Below are positions 1 through 7,837 of a DNA stretch of 64,000 nucleotides, piece by piece. The position numbers and the translations under genes were made by a program. The stretch covers positions 1-64,000 of the forward strand of contig JBAOHO010000021.1 of the NCBI GenBank assembly GCA_037045355.1, in the 5' to 3' direction. This DNA comes from Candidatus Nanopelagicales bacterium (GTDB lineage: Bacteria > Actinomycetota > Actinomycetes > S36-B12 > GCA-2699445). The notes below the pieces were generated by a model. The model was not told the origin of the DNA, searched no databases, and was given only the letters and a program-made list of their open reading frames with translations. Numbering within the stretch: the first letter of the stretch is position 1; each line of letters opens with the position of its first letter.

Positions 1-315
1 GTCACGGCCACTCAGCATGAAGGAACCCACAGCGACCAGCCCCACCCCGAGGACCACTGTCACCACGCTCAGCCACGTTCCGAACCGGACCGACAGTGCG
101 GACACCGCGATGCCGACCACTCCGAAGGTGAGGACGAAACCCGCGGTAACCCATGCGCCCACCGCGAGAGCTCGCACAACGCCAGATCCACCCTGGCGAC
201 CGGAGAGGAACATGGTGAGATAGGTGGGCAGCAGCGCGAAACCGCACGGGTTGAAGGCAGCGAGGACGCCCGCGGTGAAAGCCAACGCCCAGCCGGAGAT
301 CATTCGCGGCTCCAT
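1..315 (-). CDS. CcdA/DsbD-family membrane protein (cytochrome c biogenesis type), partial
   Basis: Only the N-terminal 105 codons are in the window; the gene runs off the left edge. The reverse-strand translation has NPCGFALLPTYLT near residues 22-34, the signature of actinobacterial CcdA-like proteins, followed by hydrophobic stretches consistent with at least three membrane helices. Known family members pass thiol reducing power across the membrane to cytochrome c or disulfide-handling proteins; that role is inferred here. The start is ATG at 315, with a second in-frame ATG at 303. The next gene on this side is divergent (537). Membership in the CcdA/DsbD family is firm; the exact substrate is unknown because the C-terminus and neighbours are outside the window. 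Confidence 0.8.
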   Translation of the reverse strand, partial: MEPRMISGWALAFTAGVLAAFNPCGFALLPTYLTMFLSGRQGGSGVVRALAVGAWVTAGFVLTFGVVGIAVSALSVRFGTWLSVVTVVLGVGLVAVGSFMLSGRD

Positions 316-536
316 TTCACGGGCGAGGCTGAAGTGCCGCTCGCCACGAAAGTGCCCACACCGGGATGGTGCTGGACCAACGGAGGCTCGGTCCGTGATC
401 CCGCCCACATAAGTGGTCGCGCTCCTTGCCCGATGCCAACGGCCCCTGGCTGGCCGTACCACCACTGCAGTTGGCCAGCCAGTTCTCACGCGAGGCTTTG
501 TTCCCGTCGGAGTTGGGGACTGGCAGGATCGCAGGC

Positions 537-1214
537 ATGACGATCGACGGTTACGAGGTTTCAGCGCGGTTGTACGACGTGGTGGTCGAACCGCTGAACG
601 CCCCGCTGCGGGATGCCGCGCGCCGGTTCCACCCGGTCTCGCCGGGGTCGACCGTATTGGATCTGGGTTGCGGGACCGGAGCGAGCCTTGCCGACTATCG
701 CGACTCGGGGTGCACCGTCATAGGTGCTGACCCGTCTCCGGCGATGCTGCAGCAGGCTCGCTCCCGCTTGGGCCCGAAGGTAGACGTTCGGCTCATAGAG
801 GGGGACGTTGTTCCGTTCGACGATGATTGCGCCGACTTGGTCATCGTGTCGCTGGTACTCCACTCGGTTGACCGAGCGACGGGAGTCAAACTCCTCCGCG
901 AGGCAGCGCGGGTGTTGTCCCCGGGTGGCACGATCCTGGTCACGGACTTCGGCACCGACGATCTGCGGTTCCCCCGTGGGTGGCTGACGCGGGGATTGAC
1001 TGCTCTCCTTGAGCTCGCGGCAGGTCCGCGGCACTTCCTCAATGGGGTCGCCTACCTGCGGGCCGGAGGAATCAGATCCCTGGCGAACGCTGCGGGTTTG
1101 GCGGTAACAGCCACGCGCCCAACCGCGGGCGGCAGTGTCGTCATCGCTGCACTACGTCCGCCGGGGGCGAATCCGCCGGAGCGGGGCGCCGGTGCCACAC
1201 GACCACAGGGATGA
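537..1214 (+). CDS. class I SAM-dependent methyltransferase (methyltransferase type 11)
   Basis: A 225-residue soluble protein. Motif I, VLDLGCGTG, lies at residues 40-48, an acidic motif II (GADPSP) follows at about 64, and VLSPGGTILVTDF marks the post-motif region of Rossmann-fold methyltransferases. I chose ATG 537 because the frame remains open upstream to 426 but that stretch has no methyltransferase homology, whereas MTIDGYEVSARLYD is a typical beginning for this family (compare UbiE/type 11 enzymes). The substrate cannot be read from sequence. The last 74 bases overlap the convergent MFS gene, so the Pro/Gly-rich tail may be a non-conserved extension. Confidence 0.8.
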   Translation: MTIDGYEVSARLYDVVVEPLNAPLRDAARRFHPVSPGSTVLDLGCGTGASLADYRDSGCTVIGADPSPAMLQQARSRLGPKVDVRLIEGDVVPFDDDCADLVIVSLVLHSVDRATGVKLLREAARVLSPGGTILVTDFGTDDLRFPRGWLTRGLTALLELAAGPRHFLNGVAYLRAGGIRSLANAAGLAVTATRPTAGGSVVIAALRPPGANPPERGAGATRPQG

Positions 1215-2445
1215 GTAAGAGCGCGAGGACGCCGCCGGCCAGGGAGAGGATCGCGAAGCTCGTCAGTCCCATGACTACTCCCGAGACCGCGCCGCCGCCC
1301 GCCCCTGCGATCGCGATGAGGACATCGATACTTCCCTGTGTCTGGGCGCGCGATTGTGGCGCGGTCGAGTCGACGATCAGCGCGGTGCCGCTGATGAGGC
1401 CGAAGTTCCAGCCCAGTCCGAGGAGGGCCAGGGCTACGGTCAGCCAAGTCAAGGATTCGCCGGGGGCCAGGGCCGCCACCAGTCCTGCCGCCAGCAGGGT
1501 GGTGGCCGACGCGACGGCCATGGGCACCCGCCCGACCCGGTCCACCAGGGGACCAGTGATCAATGAGGGCAGGAACATCGCTCCGATGTGGACTCCGATC
1601 ACGAACCCAACCTCGCCGAGGTCGTGATTGTGCGCTCTCATATGGACCGGGGTCATCGTCATGATCGCGACCATGGCCACCTGGGTGAGGACCATGATGG
1701 TGGCCCCCAGCGCGATGCCGCGCCGATTGTCGCTGGGTGGAAACCGCTGCTCCGAAACCTCAGATGAAGCAAGCGGCTCGTCGGGAGCCGCCTCGGCCAG
1801 TCGACGGGCCAGTAGGAGAGGGTCGGGTCGCAGGAACAGCGCCAGGACAAGACTCGCCAGCCCGTAGGCCACTGCCGCGAGCAGGAAGGGGCCGGCCAAA
1901 GCCGGCAAGCCCAGGGACTCAGCCAGCATCCCCAACTGATCGACCAGGTTGGGTCCCGCGACAGCTCCGAAGGTGGTGGCCACCAGTGCGATGGACACCG
2001 CCGTTCCCCGGCTGTGTGGGGAGGCCAAGTCCGTACCGGCGTAACGTGCCTGGAGGTTGGTGGCGGTCCCTGACCCGTAGACGAAGAGTGCGGGGAAGAG
2101 CAGGAACGGATTGCGGGTCGCAGCTGCCACGACGATTCCGACGGCCCCCAGTGCCCCGACCAGGAACCCGGCGGCCAGGCCGGCGCGGCGACCGCGACGC
2201 TGGGAGACCCGCCCCACAGTGAAAGCGGCCAACGCTGATCCCAGTGTGAACAGGGCGGCCGGAATCCCTGCCGTGCCGTGGCCCCCCAGCATGTCCTGCG
2301 CCAGCAGCGCGCCGACAGTGACCCCGGCAGCGAGGCCGGCGCCGCCGAACACCTGTGAGACGACAACAACCGCAAGGGCGCGTCGGTACAGCCGACGTTG
2401 CTCGACGGCCGTCGGCAACTGCTCGCGCGTTGGCGTACTGGACAC
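1141..2445 (-). CDS. MFS transporter, 12-helix type
   Basis: A 434-residue integral membrane protein with about 12 hydrophobic segments. A motif-A-like loop (GRVSQRRGRRAG) follows helix 2 and a second, PLVDRVGRVPMA, lies in the middle at the start of the second six-helix half, the usual MFS duplication. It probably exports a small molecule or drug by proton antiport; substrate unknown. The start ATG at 2445 gives a short polar N-tail before the first helix. It is convergent with the methyltransferase gene and overlaps it by 74 bp. No regulator is adjacent. Confidence 0.85.
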   Translation of the reverse strand: MSSTPTREQLPTAVEQRRLYRRALAVVVVSQVFGGAGLAAGVTVGALLAQDMLGGHGTAGIPAALFTLGSALAAFTVGRVSQRRGRRAGLAAGFLVGALGAVGIVVAAATRNPFLLFPALFVYGSGTATNLQARYAGTDLASPHSRGTAVSIALVATTFGAVAGPNLVDQLGMLAESLGLPALAGPFLLAAVAYGLASLVLALFLRPDPLLLARRLAEAAPDEPLASSEVSEQRFPPSDNRRGIALGATIMVLTQVAMVAIMTMTPVHMRAHNHDLGEVGFVIGVHIGAMFLPSLITGPLVDRVGRVPMAVASATTLLAAGLVAALAPGESLTWLTVALALLGLGWNFGLISGTALIVDSTAPQSRAQTQGSIDVLIAIAGAGGGAVSGVVMGLTSFAILSLAGGVLALLLIPVVVWHRRPAPADSPPADVVQR

Positions 2446-2641
2446 GTCACCGTCCTTTCAAACCCCATCAACCCTCTCAACGTCGTCCACCCTTTCAGCC
2501 CCGTCAACGAGGTGGCTGCGGATGAGCCGATGCGGGGCCCGTGGAGCACATCACGCAAGACGTCCGCGGCAGGGGATAGCGCCGCAAACACGGTAAGAGC
2601 GACAACGGGCGACGTGGCCGGTCGCGCTTCGGCGGTCGGTC

Positions 2642-3839
2642 TTGGTCATCGGGCCTTCGCCTCCCGTGATCGGTACCTTGGAAGCTCCGAGGTTCGGCTA
2701 CGCCGCCAGTCAAGTCATCGACCAATCAGTGTCGATGCTCATGCCCAAGTCGCAAAGGCATGCGCATGAGGCCGCCATGCGTGAGTACCGCGGTCAGCGC
2801 GACAAGCGGCCGATCCGCGCCGAACCTGTGCAGCTGACTGGTCGGCGGGCCGATGGGGTCACGTTCCCCCTGCTGATGAGCCTGAGTGACGCGGACGGTG
2901 ACCCGCCGCTCGTGATCGCGACGATCCTCGCCTTGTCACATGTCATGCCGACTCGCGAGCCCGCCGAGCCCCCGACCTCGGCCGCCGACCGGGAGGAGTC
3001 CATCCCGCAGCCGGACTTCGCGCAGGTCGCGCAGTTCGGCAGTCGGGCCGACCGATCGGGACCACTCCACGATCCGTGACTTACGCAGAGCGCTCGCCAA
3101 CGACGAGTTCGTGACCCATTACCAGTCCATCGTTGACACCGACGGTGCCTTCACTGGGATGGAAGCGCTGCTGCGCTGGCAGCCACCGGGGCAACCGATC
3201 CGCCCGGCTTACCAGTTCATCCTTGAAGCAGAACGGTCGGGCCTGATCGCCGAACTCGGCAAGGTCACCATCCAAGCAGCGATCCGCGACACCGCCGCGC
3301 TGATCGATGCCGGGCTGTGGCCCGATCGCGCAATCTGCACCATCAACCTTTCCCCATCCCAGTTGGCCCGACCCGACATCGTCTCCGACATCACTGCTGC
3401 CCTGGAGCACCGCCAACTGCCCGCACCCACCATCGGACTGGAAATCACCGAATCAGTTGTCCTGGACAACGACCCGGAGGCGCTGCGACGCCTGGGTCAA
3501 CTGCGAGACCTGGGCTGCCCGGTGCTGATCGACGACTTCGGCACCGGATACGCCAGCATGAGTTACCTGCACCGGATCTCGGTGGATGGGATCAAGCTCG
3601 ACCGCACCTTCGTGCAAGGTGCACGGGACAACCCGATCGACTCCGCCATCATCGCTTCACAGATCTCCTTGGCCTCGCTCCTTGACCTCACCGTCATTGC
3701 CGAAGGAGTCGAGGACGCCCGCGAGTTCGAAACCCTCCATCGCCGCGGCTGCCGCAGGTTCCAGGGCTACCTGTTCGCGCGACCCAGCCCGATAGACACC
3801 ATCCGCGACCAACTCCGCACCCCTGCGGCAACCCGCTGA
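2642..3839 (+). pseudogene. broken PAS–EAL signalling protein (cyclic-di-GMP phosphodiesterase)
   Basis: Two reading frames together encode one sensor protein. Frame 1 (2642-3079, TTG start) holds the second half of a PAS domain, recognisable from FGYAASQVIDQSVSMLMP and LTGRRADGVTFPLLMS; the first half of the PAS fold is missing. Frame 2 (open to 3839) holds a complete EAL domain. All metal and catalytic positions are present: EALLRW, the Asn of INLSPSQL, EITES, IDDFGTGYAS, IKLDRTF, IAEGVED and FQGYLFARP. The frame changes between about 3000 and 3080. As written, no start codon joins the two halves, so I call it broken, although the EAL half shows no decay. A GGDEF domain, often found between PAS and EAL, is absent. 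Confidence 0.75.
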
Positions 3840-4034
3840 GCGGACGGATCGCGAGTGGCCCATCGGCGCGTTCGGGGCCTGGTCAGCGGTGATTCCCGCG
3901 ATCGTGAAGTCGAGCCACGACGTGTAGCCGTCGTGATTCTTGGTGGCGAGCGCTGGTAGTCGGGCACCGTTGGACTTGATGAAGGCTGCCAGGGACTTGA
4001 GATCAGCCCCACGAGTCCGTGGTGACAATCTCAT
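3840..4034 (-). other. possible coding remnant in the gap before the acyl-CoA dehydrogenase
   Basis: The 340-base gap 3840-4179 has no complete gene. On the reverse strand an open stretch reads like protein (KSLAAFIKSNGARLPALAT, then TSWLDFTIAGI) and has the strong G/C third-position bias of real genes here, in contrast to the other frames. It begins near 4034 (ATG) and runs antisense into the end of the EAL gene without a clean C-terminus. I do not recognise the family. It may be the leftover of a small gene. The rest of the gap is the 19-bp tandem array listed next. Confidence 0.25.
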
Positions 4035-4100
4035 GGTCGCGAGCGAGTCTCATGGTCGCGCTCATGGTCGCGAGCGAGTCTCATGGTCGCGAGCGAGTCT
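4031..4100. repeat. tandem array, 19-bp unit, 3 full copies plus one partial
   Basis: The unit TCATGGTCGCGAGCGAGTC occurs at 4031, 4062 and 4081, with a 12-base truncated copy at 4050. Copies are perfect. The array ends 80 bases upstream of the GTG start of the acyl-CoA dehydrogenase, so it would lie in its promoter or leader region. Confidence 0.9.
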
Positions 4101-4179
4101 CCGCCTGTCCTGGCAAGGCCAAGACAAGTGAGACGAGGGATACTCTCGGGCTCGACCACCCCCCGTCCGAAGGAATCCT

Positions 4180-5973
4180 GTGACCCACCTCATCTCGCGT
4201 CGCGACCTGGACTTCCTGCTGTACGAGTGGCTCGACGTCACTGCCTTGACGGAGTTCGACCGCTTCTCGGCGCACTCAGCGGAGACCTTCGACGGGCTGC
4301 TGGACCTGTCCGAGCAGCTTGCCGAGGAGTTCTTCGCTCCTCACAACCGCGCGGCCGACCTCTCGGAACCCACCTTCGACGGGGAACGGGTCAGGATCAT
4401 CCCCGAGGTCGCAGAGGCTATGCGGGCGTTCGCCGATGCGGACCTCCTGGCGGCGCCGCTCCCGGAGGAGCAAGGGGGGTTCGGGCTCCCCAACTCGGTG
4501 TACGGGGCCTGCATGGCCTACTTCGGGTCCGCGAACGCTGCCACGGCGGGCTACGGGATGCTCACCCTCGGAAACGTCAGACTCCTGCTGGCGCACGGGT
4601 CGCCCGAGCAGGTGCAGCGCTACGTCCAACCGATGATCGCCGGGCGCTTCAGCGGGACGATGGCCCTGTCCGAACCCGACGCCGGCTCTAATCTGGCTGA
4701 TATCACCACCCGCGCGGAACCACAGCCGGACGGGACCTACCGGATCTTCGGACAGAAGATGTGGATCTCCGGCGGCGACCACGAGATGACAGAGAACATC
4801 GTCCATCTCGTCCTGGCCAAGATCCCCGGCGGGCCACCCGGGACCAAAGGGATCTCGCTGTTCATCGTGCCCAAGTATCTGGTCGCCGACGACGGGTCCA
4901 TCGGCGAGCGAAATGATGTCGTGTTGTCCGGGATCAACCACAAGATGGGGTTCCGGGGGACAGTGAATACAGCCCCGACCTTCGGCAGCGGCGCGTTCAC
5001 ACCCGGCGGCGTTCCCGGTGCTGTCGGCTATCTGGTCGGGGAGCCGCACCGGGGACTGTCCTACATGTTCCACATGATGAACGAGGCCCGCATCAGCGTC
5101 GGAATGGGTGCCACGGCGCTCGGCTACGCGGGCTACCTGAAGTCGCTCGACTACGCCAAGGAACGGCTTCAGGGGCGGGCCTTGGGACAGCCGGCGACGT
5201 CTGCCCAGGTGCCGATCATCGACCACCCGGACGTGCGCCGGATGCTGCTCGCGCAGAAGTCGTATGTCGAGGGCGGCTTGGCGCTCGGGCTCTACGCCGG
5301 GCGACTGGTGGACGAACTCGATGGTCGCAGGGACAACGGCGAGGACGTCCGCGACCTTCAGACGCTCCTCGACGTGCTCACTCCGATCGCCAAGTCGTGG
5401 CCGTCCCAGTGGTGCCTCGAGGCCAACAGCCTGGCGATCCAAGTGCTGGGTGGGGCCGGCTACACACGGGACTTTGACGTGGAACAGCACTATCGGGACA
5501 ACCGGCTCAACCCGATCCACGAAGGCACCCACGGGATCCAGGGTCTCGACCTGCTGGGGCGCAAGATCCTCTCGACCCAGGGACGAGGGCTGGTGTTGTT
5601 GGCCGGAGAGATGGCCCGCACGGCGGCGCGAGCTCAGGAGGCGGGAGGTGAGTCAGCCGAGCTAGGTGCCCAACTGACGGCGGCGGTCACGGCACTCGGT
5701 GAGGCGACGACGGCGATCGGGAATCTCCCCTCGGCCGAGGCGATGATGGCCAACGCCACCGCCTATCTGGAAGCGACCGGCCACCTTGTGGTCGCGTGGT
5801 TGTGGCTCGAGCAGTACCTGACGGCCGCGGGCAAGGAAGGGGACTTCTACGACGGAAAACGCCACGCTGCGAGGTACTTCTACCGCTGGGAGCTTCCCCG
5901 CATCCGGCCTCTCGTTGAGCGGCTCGCGGAGGGCGACACTACCTACTTGGACATGAAACCAGAGTGGTTGTGA
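4180..5973 (+). CDS. acyl-CoA dehydrogenase, FadE5-like long form
   Basis: A 597-residue flavoprotein that oxidises acyl-CoA to trans-2-enoyl-CoA in beta-oxidation. Family features in order: an N-terminal extension of about 75 residues, MALSEPDAGSNL (FAD/substrate loop, near 167), KMWISGGDHE, and the catalytic-base region NPIHEGTHGIQGLDLL with Glu near residue 448, the position used by FadE5-type enzymes. The C-terminal about 120 residues form the extra helical domain of this long subclass, so length fits. The start is GTG 4180, preceded by GAAGGAA about five bases upstream. Neighbours give no pathway context: no thiolase or hydratase is near. A role in fatty-acid breakdown is likely; chain-length preference is unknown. 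Confidence 0.92.
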   Translation: MTHLISRRDLDFLLYEWLDVTALTEFDRFSAHSAETFDGLLDLSEQLAEEFFAPHNRAADLSEPTFDGERVRIIPEVAEAMRAFADADLLAAPLPEEQGGFGLPNSVYGACMAYFGSANAATAGYGMLTLGNVRLLLAHGSPEQVQRYVQPMIAGRFSGTMALSEPDAGSNLADITTRAEPQPDGTYRIFGQKMWISGGDHEMTENIVHLVLAKIPGGPPGTKGISLFIVPKYLVADDGSIGERNDVVLSGINHKMGFRGTVNTAPTFGSGAFTPGGVPGAVGYLVGEPHRGLSYMFHMMNEARISVGMGATALGYAGYLKSLDYAKERLQGRALGQPATSAQVPIIDHPDVRRMLLAQKSYVEGGLALGLYAGRLVDELDGRRDNGEDVRDLQTLLDVLTPIAKSWPSQWCLEANSLAIQVLGGAGYTRDFDVEQHYRDNRLNPIHEGTHGIQGLDLLGRKILSTQGRGLVLLAGEMARTAARAQEAGGESAELGAQLTAAVTALGEATTAIGNLPSAEAMMANATAYLEATGHLVVAWLWLEQYLTAAGKEGDFYDGKRHAARYFYRWELPRIRPLVERLAEGDTTYLDMKPEWL

Positions 5974-6069
5974 ACCTCGCGCACAGTCGAGTCGTCGCGG
6001 TGCATGCGTCGTCGTCGAAAGGATCCGTCGGAGGCCTGGTCGCGGGCACTGGACTGCGACACAGTGACC

Positions 6070-6444
6070 TCACTGAAAGGCCCCGCCCAGGAGCAGTCCC
6101 AGCCAGGCCAGCACCAAGCAGACGGCCAACATGCCGCCGCTGTGCAGGAGTGCTGCCAGTGGGCGGCCTTGCCGCAGGAGTCGATAGCCCTCCACCGACG
6201 CCGTGCTGAACGTGGAGTAGCCACCGAGGAAGCCGACACCGGCGATGGTCCGTAGGTCATCGGACCCCGCGTGAGCGCTGACGTACCCGACTACGAAACC
6301 CAGCAGCAGGCAGGCGGAGCTGTTGACGATCACCGTTCCCAGCGGCAATGAGGTCCGGTTATGGCGGGTGACTGTGGTATCGACGAGAAACCGGGACGCT
6401 CCGCCGAGGCCACCGGCGAGGGCTGTGAGCAGCGAGATGAGCAT
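6070..6444 (-). CDS. crcB: fluoride channel FluC/CrcB, second subunit
   Basis: A 124-residue, four-helix protein that exports fluoride as a dual-topology dimer. The helix-3 break motif GGYSTFSTAS is present. The helix-2 Asn is kept (NSSACLLLG), but the Gly that normally follows it is changed. The ATG (6442-6444) overlaps the TGA of the upstream paralogue by one base (TGATG), so the two are translationally coupled. Paired FluC genes are common in Gram-positive bacteria and often act together as a heterodimer. It is the downstream member of a three-gene unit with the other crcB and a universal stress protein. Confidence 0.9.
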   Translation of the reverse strand: MLISLLTALAGGLGGASRFLVDTTVTRHNRTSLPLGTVIVNSSACLLLGFVVGYVSAHAGSDDLRTIAGVGFLGGYSTFSTASVEGYRLLRQGRPLAALLHSGGMLAVCLVLAWLGLLLGGAFQ

Positions 6445-6878
6445 CAGTGACTGCCCCTGCCGGCTGACCTGCGGTGGACAGCCCCGACGAGGTAGACGCC
6501 GGCACCTGCGGCGACCACTCCGAGCACGATGCTGATCAGTGCGTACGAGGCGCCGATCAGAAGGTGTCCGGAGCGAGCCAATTGGTCGATCTCGACGACG
6601 AAGCTGCTGTAGGTCGTGAAACCGCCGAGAACCCCGGTGCCAGCGGTCAACCGCAGCCGTTGCCGCCAGCCGATGTCGTCCCCGGACAGCGCCAGGCTTT
6701 CCAAGAGAATGCCGAGAAGCAGGCTGCCGGTGAGGTTGATCAGGAACGTCGTCTGCGGCCATTGCCCAGGTTGTGCAGGGAACACTTCTTCCAACGTCGC
6801 CCGTATGGCCGTGCCCACGGCCGCGCCGGCAGCGACCAGCAGGGCGAGCCCGACCAGGCGCCTGTTCACCGGTCCCAT
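6444..6878 (-). CDS. crcB: fluoride channel FluC/CrcB, first subunit
   Basis: About 144 residues with four hydrophobic helices, NLTGSLLLG in helix 2 and GGFTTYSSF in helix 3, the polar track and Phe-box motifs of fluoride channels. The start is ambiguous: ATG at 6878, or GTG at 6869, which would give a 4-base GTGA overlap with the stop of the upstream stress-protein gene. Both lie inside that gene's last codons, so coupling is likely either way. It would pair with the downstream paralogue. I looked for a fluoride riboswitch upstream of the unit and did not see one. Confidence 0.9.
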   Translation of the reverse strand: MGPVNRRLVGLALLVAAGAAVGTAIRATLEEVFPAQPGQWPQTTFLINLTGSLLLGILLESLALSGDDIGWRQRLRLTAGTGVLGGFTTYSSFVVEIDQLARSGHLLIGASYALISIVLGVVAAGAGVYLVGAVHRRSAGRGSH

Positions 6879-7414
6879 GCGCTGGCAGTGTCCTTCCAAT
6901 CGACGACAGTCAGCGGGACGGTGAGAACCGGCCGGTGCTGGTGGGTGGCCAGGTGCATGGCCACCGAGCCCTCGAGCATCTCGCGGAGGTGGGCGCCGGT
7001 GCCCGGTGCGCGGGTCCCCACCACGATCGCTGCGGCATCGACCGCCCGTGCGAGGTGAGTGAGAGCGCGGTCGGGTCGCCCCGCCAGGAACCGGAACTCC
7101 CAGGGAACCGAGGATTCCCCCAGCACTGTCGTCAGACGCTGCCGCAGATCGGCTTCGACTGCTCGCCAGCCGTCATCCAGAGCGTCGGGTGAGACTCCGG
7201 CGTGTCGAATCGTGCCGTCCGGGTGTTCTTCGACCACGTATCGCGAGGGATCGGCGTAGGCGAACAACAGGCGCGGTGCACCAATGGCGACGGCCAGTGA
7301 GGCGGCGGTCAAGGGCACCAGGGCGGCGAGTGCTGGGTTCACCCCCACCACGATGGGACTGCCGGCGAACGGCGTCATACGATCCACGGCGGGCTGTGGG
7401 GGGGTTCTGGCCAT
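6866..7414 (-). CDS. universal stress protein (UspA family)
   Basis: A 182-residue single-domain Usp. The start of the fold is IVVGVNPALAAL, and the C-terminal nucleotide-binding signature is visible as GTRAPGTGAHLREMLEGS followed by RPVLTVP. This fits the G-2x-G-9x-G(S/T) pattern of ATP-binding Usp proteins. ATG 7414 was chosen because it places the fold about 20 residues in; upstream in-frame sequence is not conserved in character. The gene opens the unit Usp–crcB–crcB, suggesting a stress-linked ion homeostasis operon (inference). It diverges from the Hsp20 remnant. Confidence 0.85.
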   Translation of the reverse strand: MARTPPQPAVDRMTPFAGSPIVVGVNPALAALVPLTAASLAVAIGAPRLLFAYADPSRYVVEEHPDGTIRHAGVSPDALDDGWRAVEADLRQRLTTVLGESSVPWEFRFLAGRPDRALTHLARAVDAAAIVVGTRAPGTGAHLREMLEGSVAMHLATHQHRPVLTVPLTVVDWKDTASAWDR

Positions 7415-7436
7415 AAGGCAGCGTAGTTCCCGGTGG

Positions 7437-7733
7437 GGAAGCGACTGGCCGATTCCCGGCGCAAGCGGCGAGCGTCGCGAGACTCGCTCCGCCGAAGTCG
7501 GCAGCACACTGCTGCGCGAGATGCGTTACGGATCGTTCAGTCGCGAGTTCCGGCTGCCGGACACGGTGGCCGCAGACCAAGTGAGTGCAGCTTATGCCGA
7601 CGGCATTCTCCGCCTGCACATCGCCGGAGTGAAGCCGGCTCCCGCCGAGCCGCACAAGATCCGGGTGGACGAGCGTCCCGCCGGGGTCTCCGTCGCTGCG
7701 ACGGATCAGGCCGAGGTCGAGTCAGCCGAGTGA
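7437..7733 (+). pseudogene. 5'-truncated Hsp20/alpha-crystallin small heat-shock gene
   Basis: The reading frame ending at 7733 contains the second half of an alpha-crystallin domain: MRYGSFSREFRLPDTV, then ADGILRLHIAG, then KIRVDE. These match the conserved RxYGSFxRxFxLP and DGxLxxxxP blocks of Hsp20 proteins. The first half (about 60-70 residues) and a normal start are missing; upstream sequence dissolves into the divergent Usp promoter region. An internal ATG at about 7520 could give only 71 residues. The tail (VSVAATDQAEVESAE) is acidic, as in complete Hsp20s. Probably a relic joined to the Usp gene by deletion. Confidence 0.7.
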
Positions 7734-7738
7734 TGCCA

Positions 7739-7779
7739 GAGGTCGGTCGGCGGGTCCTCGTGCCCCGCCGACCGACCTC
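7739..7779. terminator. bidirectional stem-loop terminator
   Basis: A perfect 16-bp inverted repeat, GAGGTCGGTCGGCGGG at 7739-7754 and its complement at 7764-7779, with a 9-base loop. It sits immediately after the Hsp20 remnant stop and 59 bp beyond the stop of the convergent MFS gene, so it can serve both. There is no T-tract, as is usual in high-GC actinomycetes. Confidence 0.8.
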
Positions 7780-7837
7780 CTCTTCGCAGCTCCGATTCTC
7801 CCGTTGCTGCCTTCCGGTGCGTACTTGCGTGGCCTCG

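Noticed and set aside
1659..2591. 310-codon open frame on the minus strand across the first MFS gene
   Set aside because: It is a shadow frame of the transporter with Ser/Trp/Arg-rich composition.
4276..5532. Long open frame (418 codons) antisense to the acyl-CoA dehydrogenase
   Set aside because: It mirrors a conserved gene with strong codon bias, has His/Asp/Val-rich shadow composition and no family features.
6866..7500. Fluoride riboswitch before the Usp–crcB–crcB unit
   Set aside because: No GGNGAUGG-type core with the expected pairing was found upstream of the Usp start.
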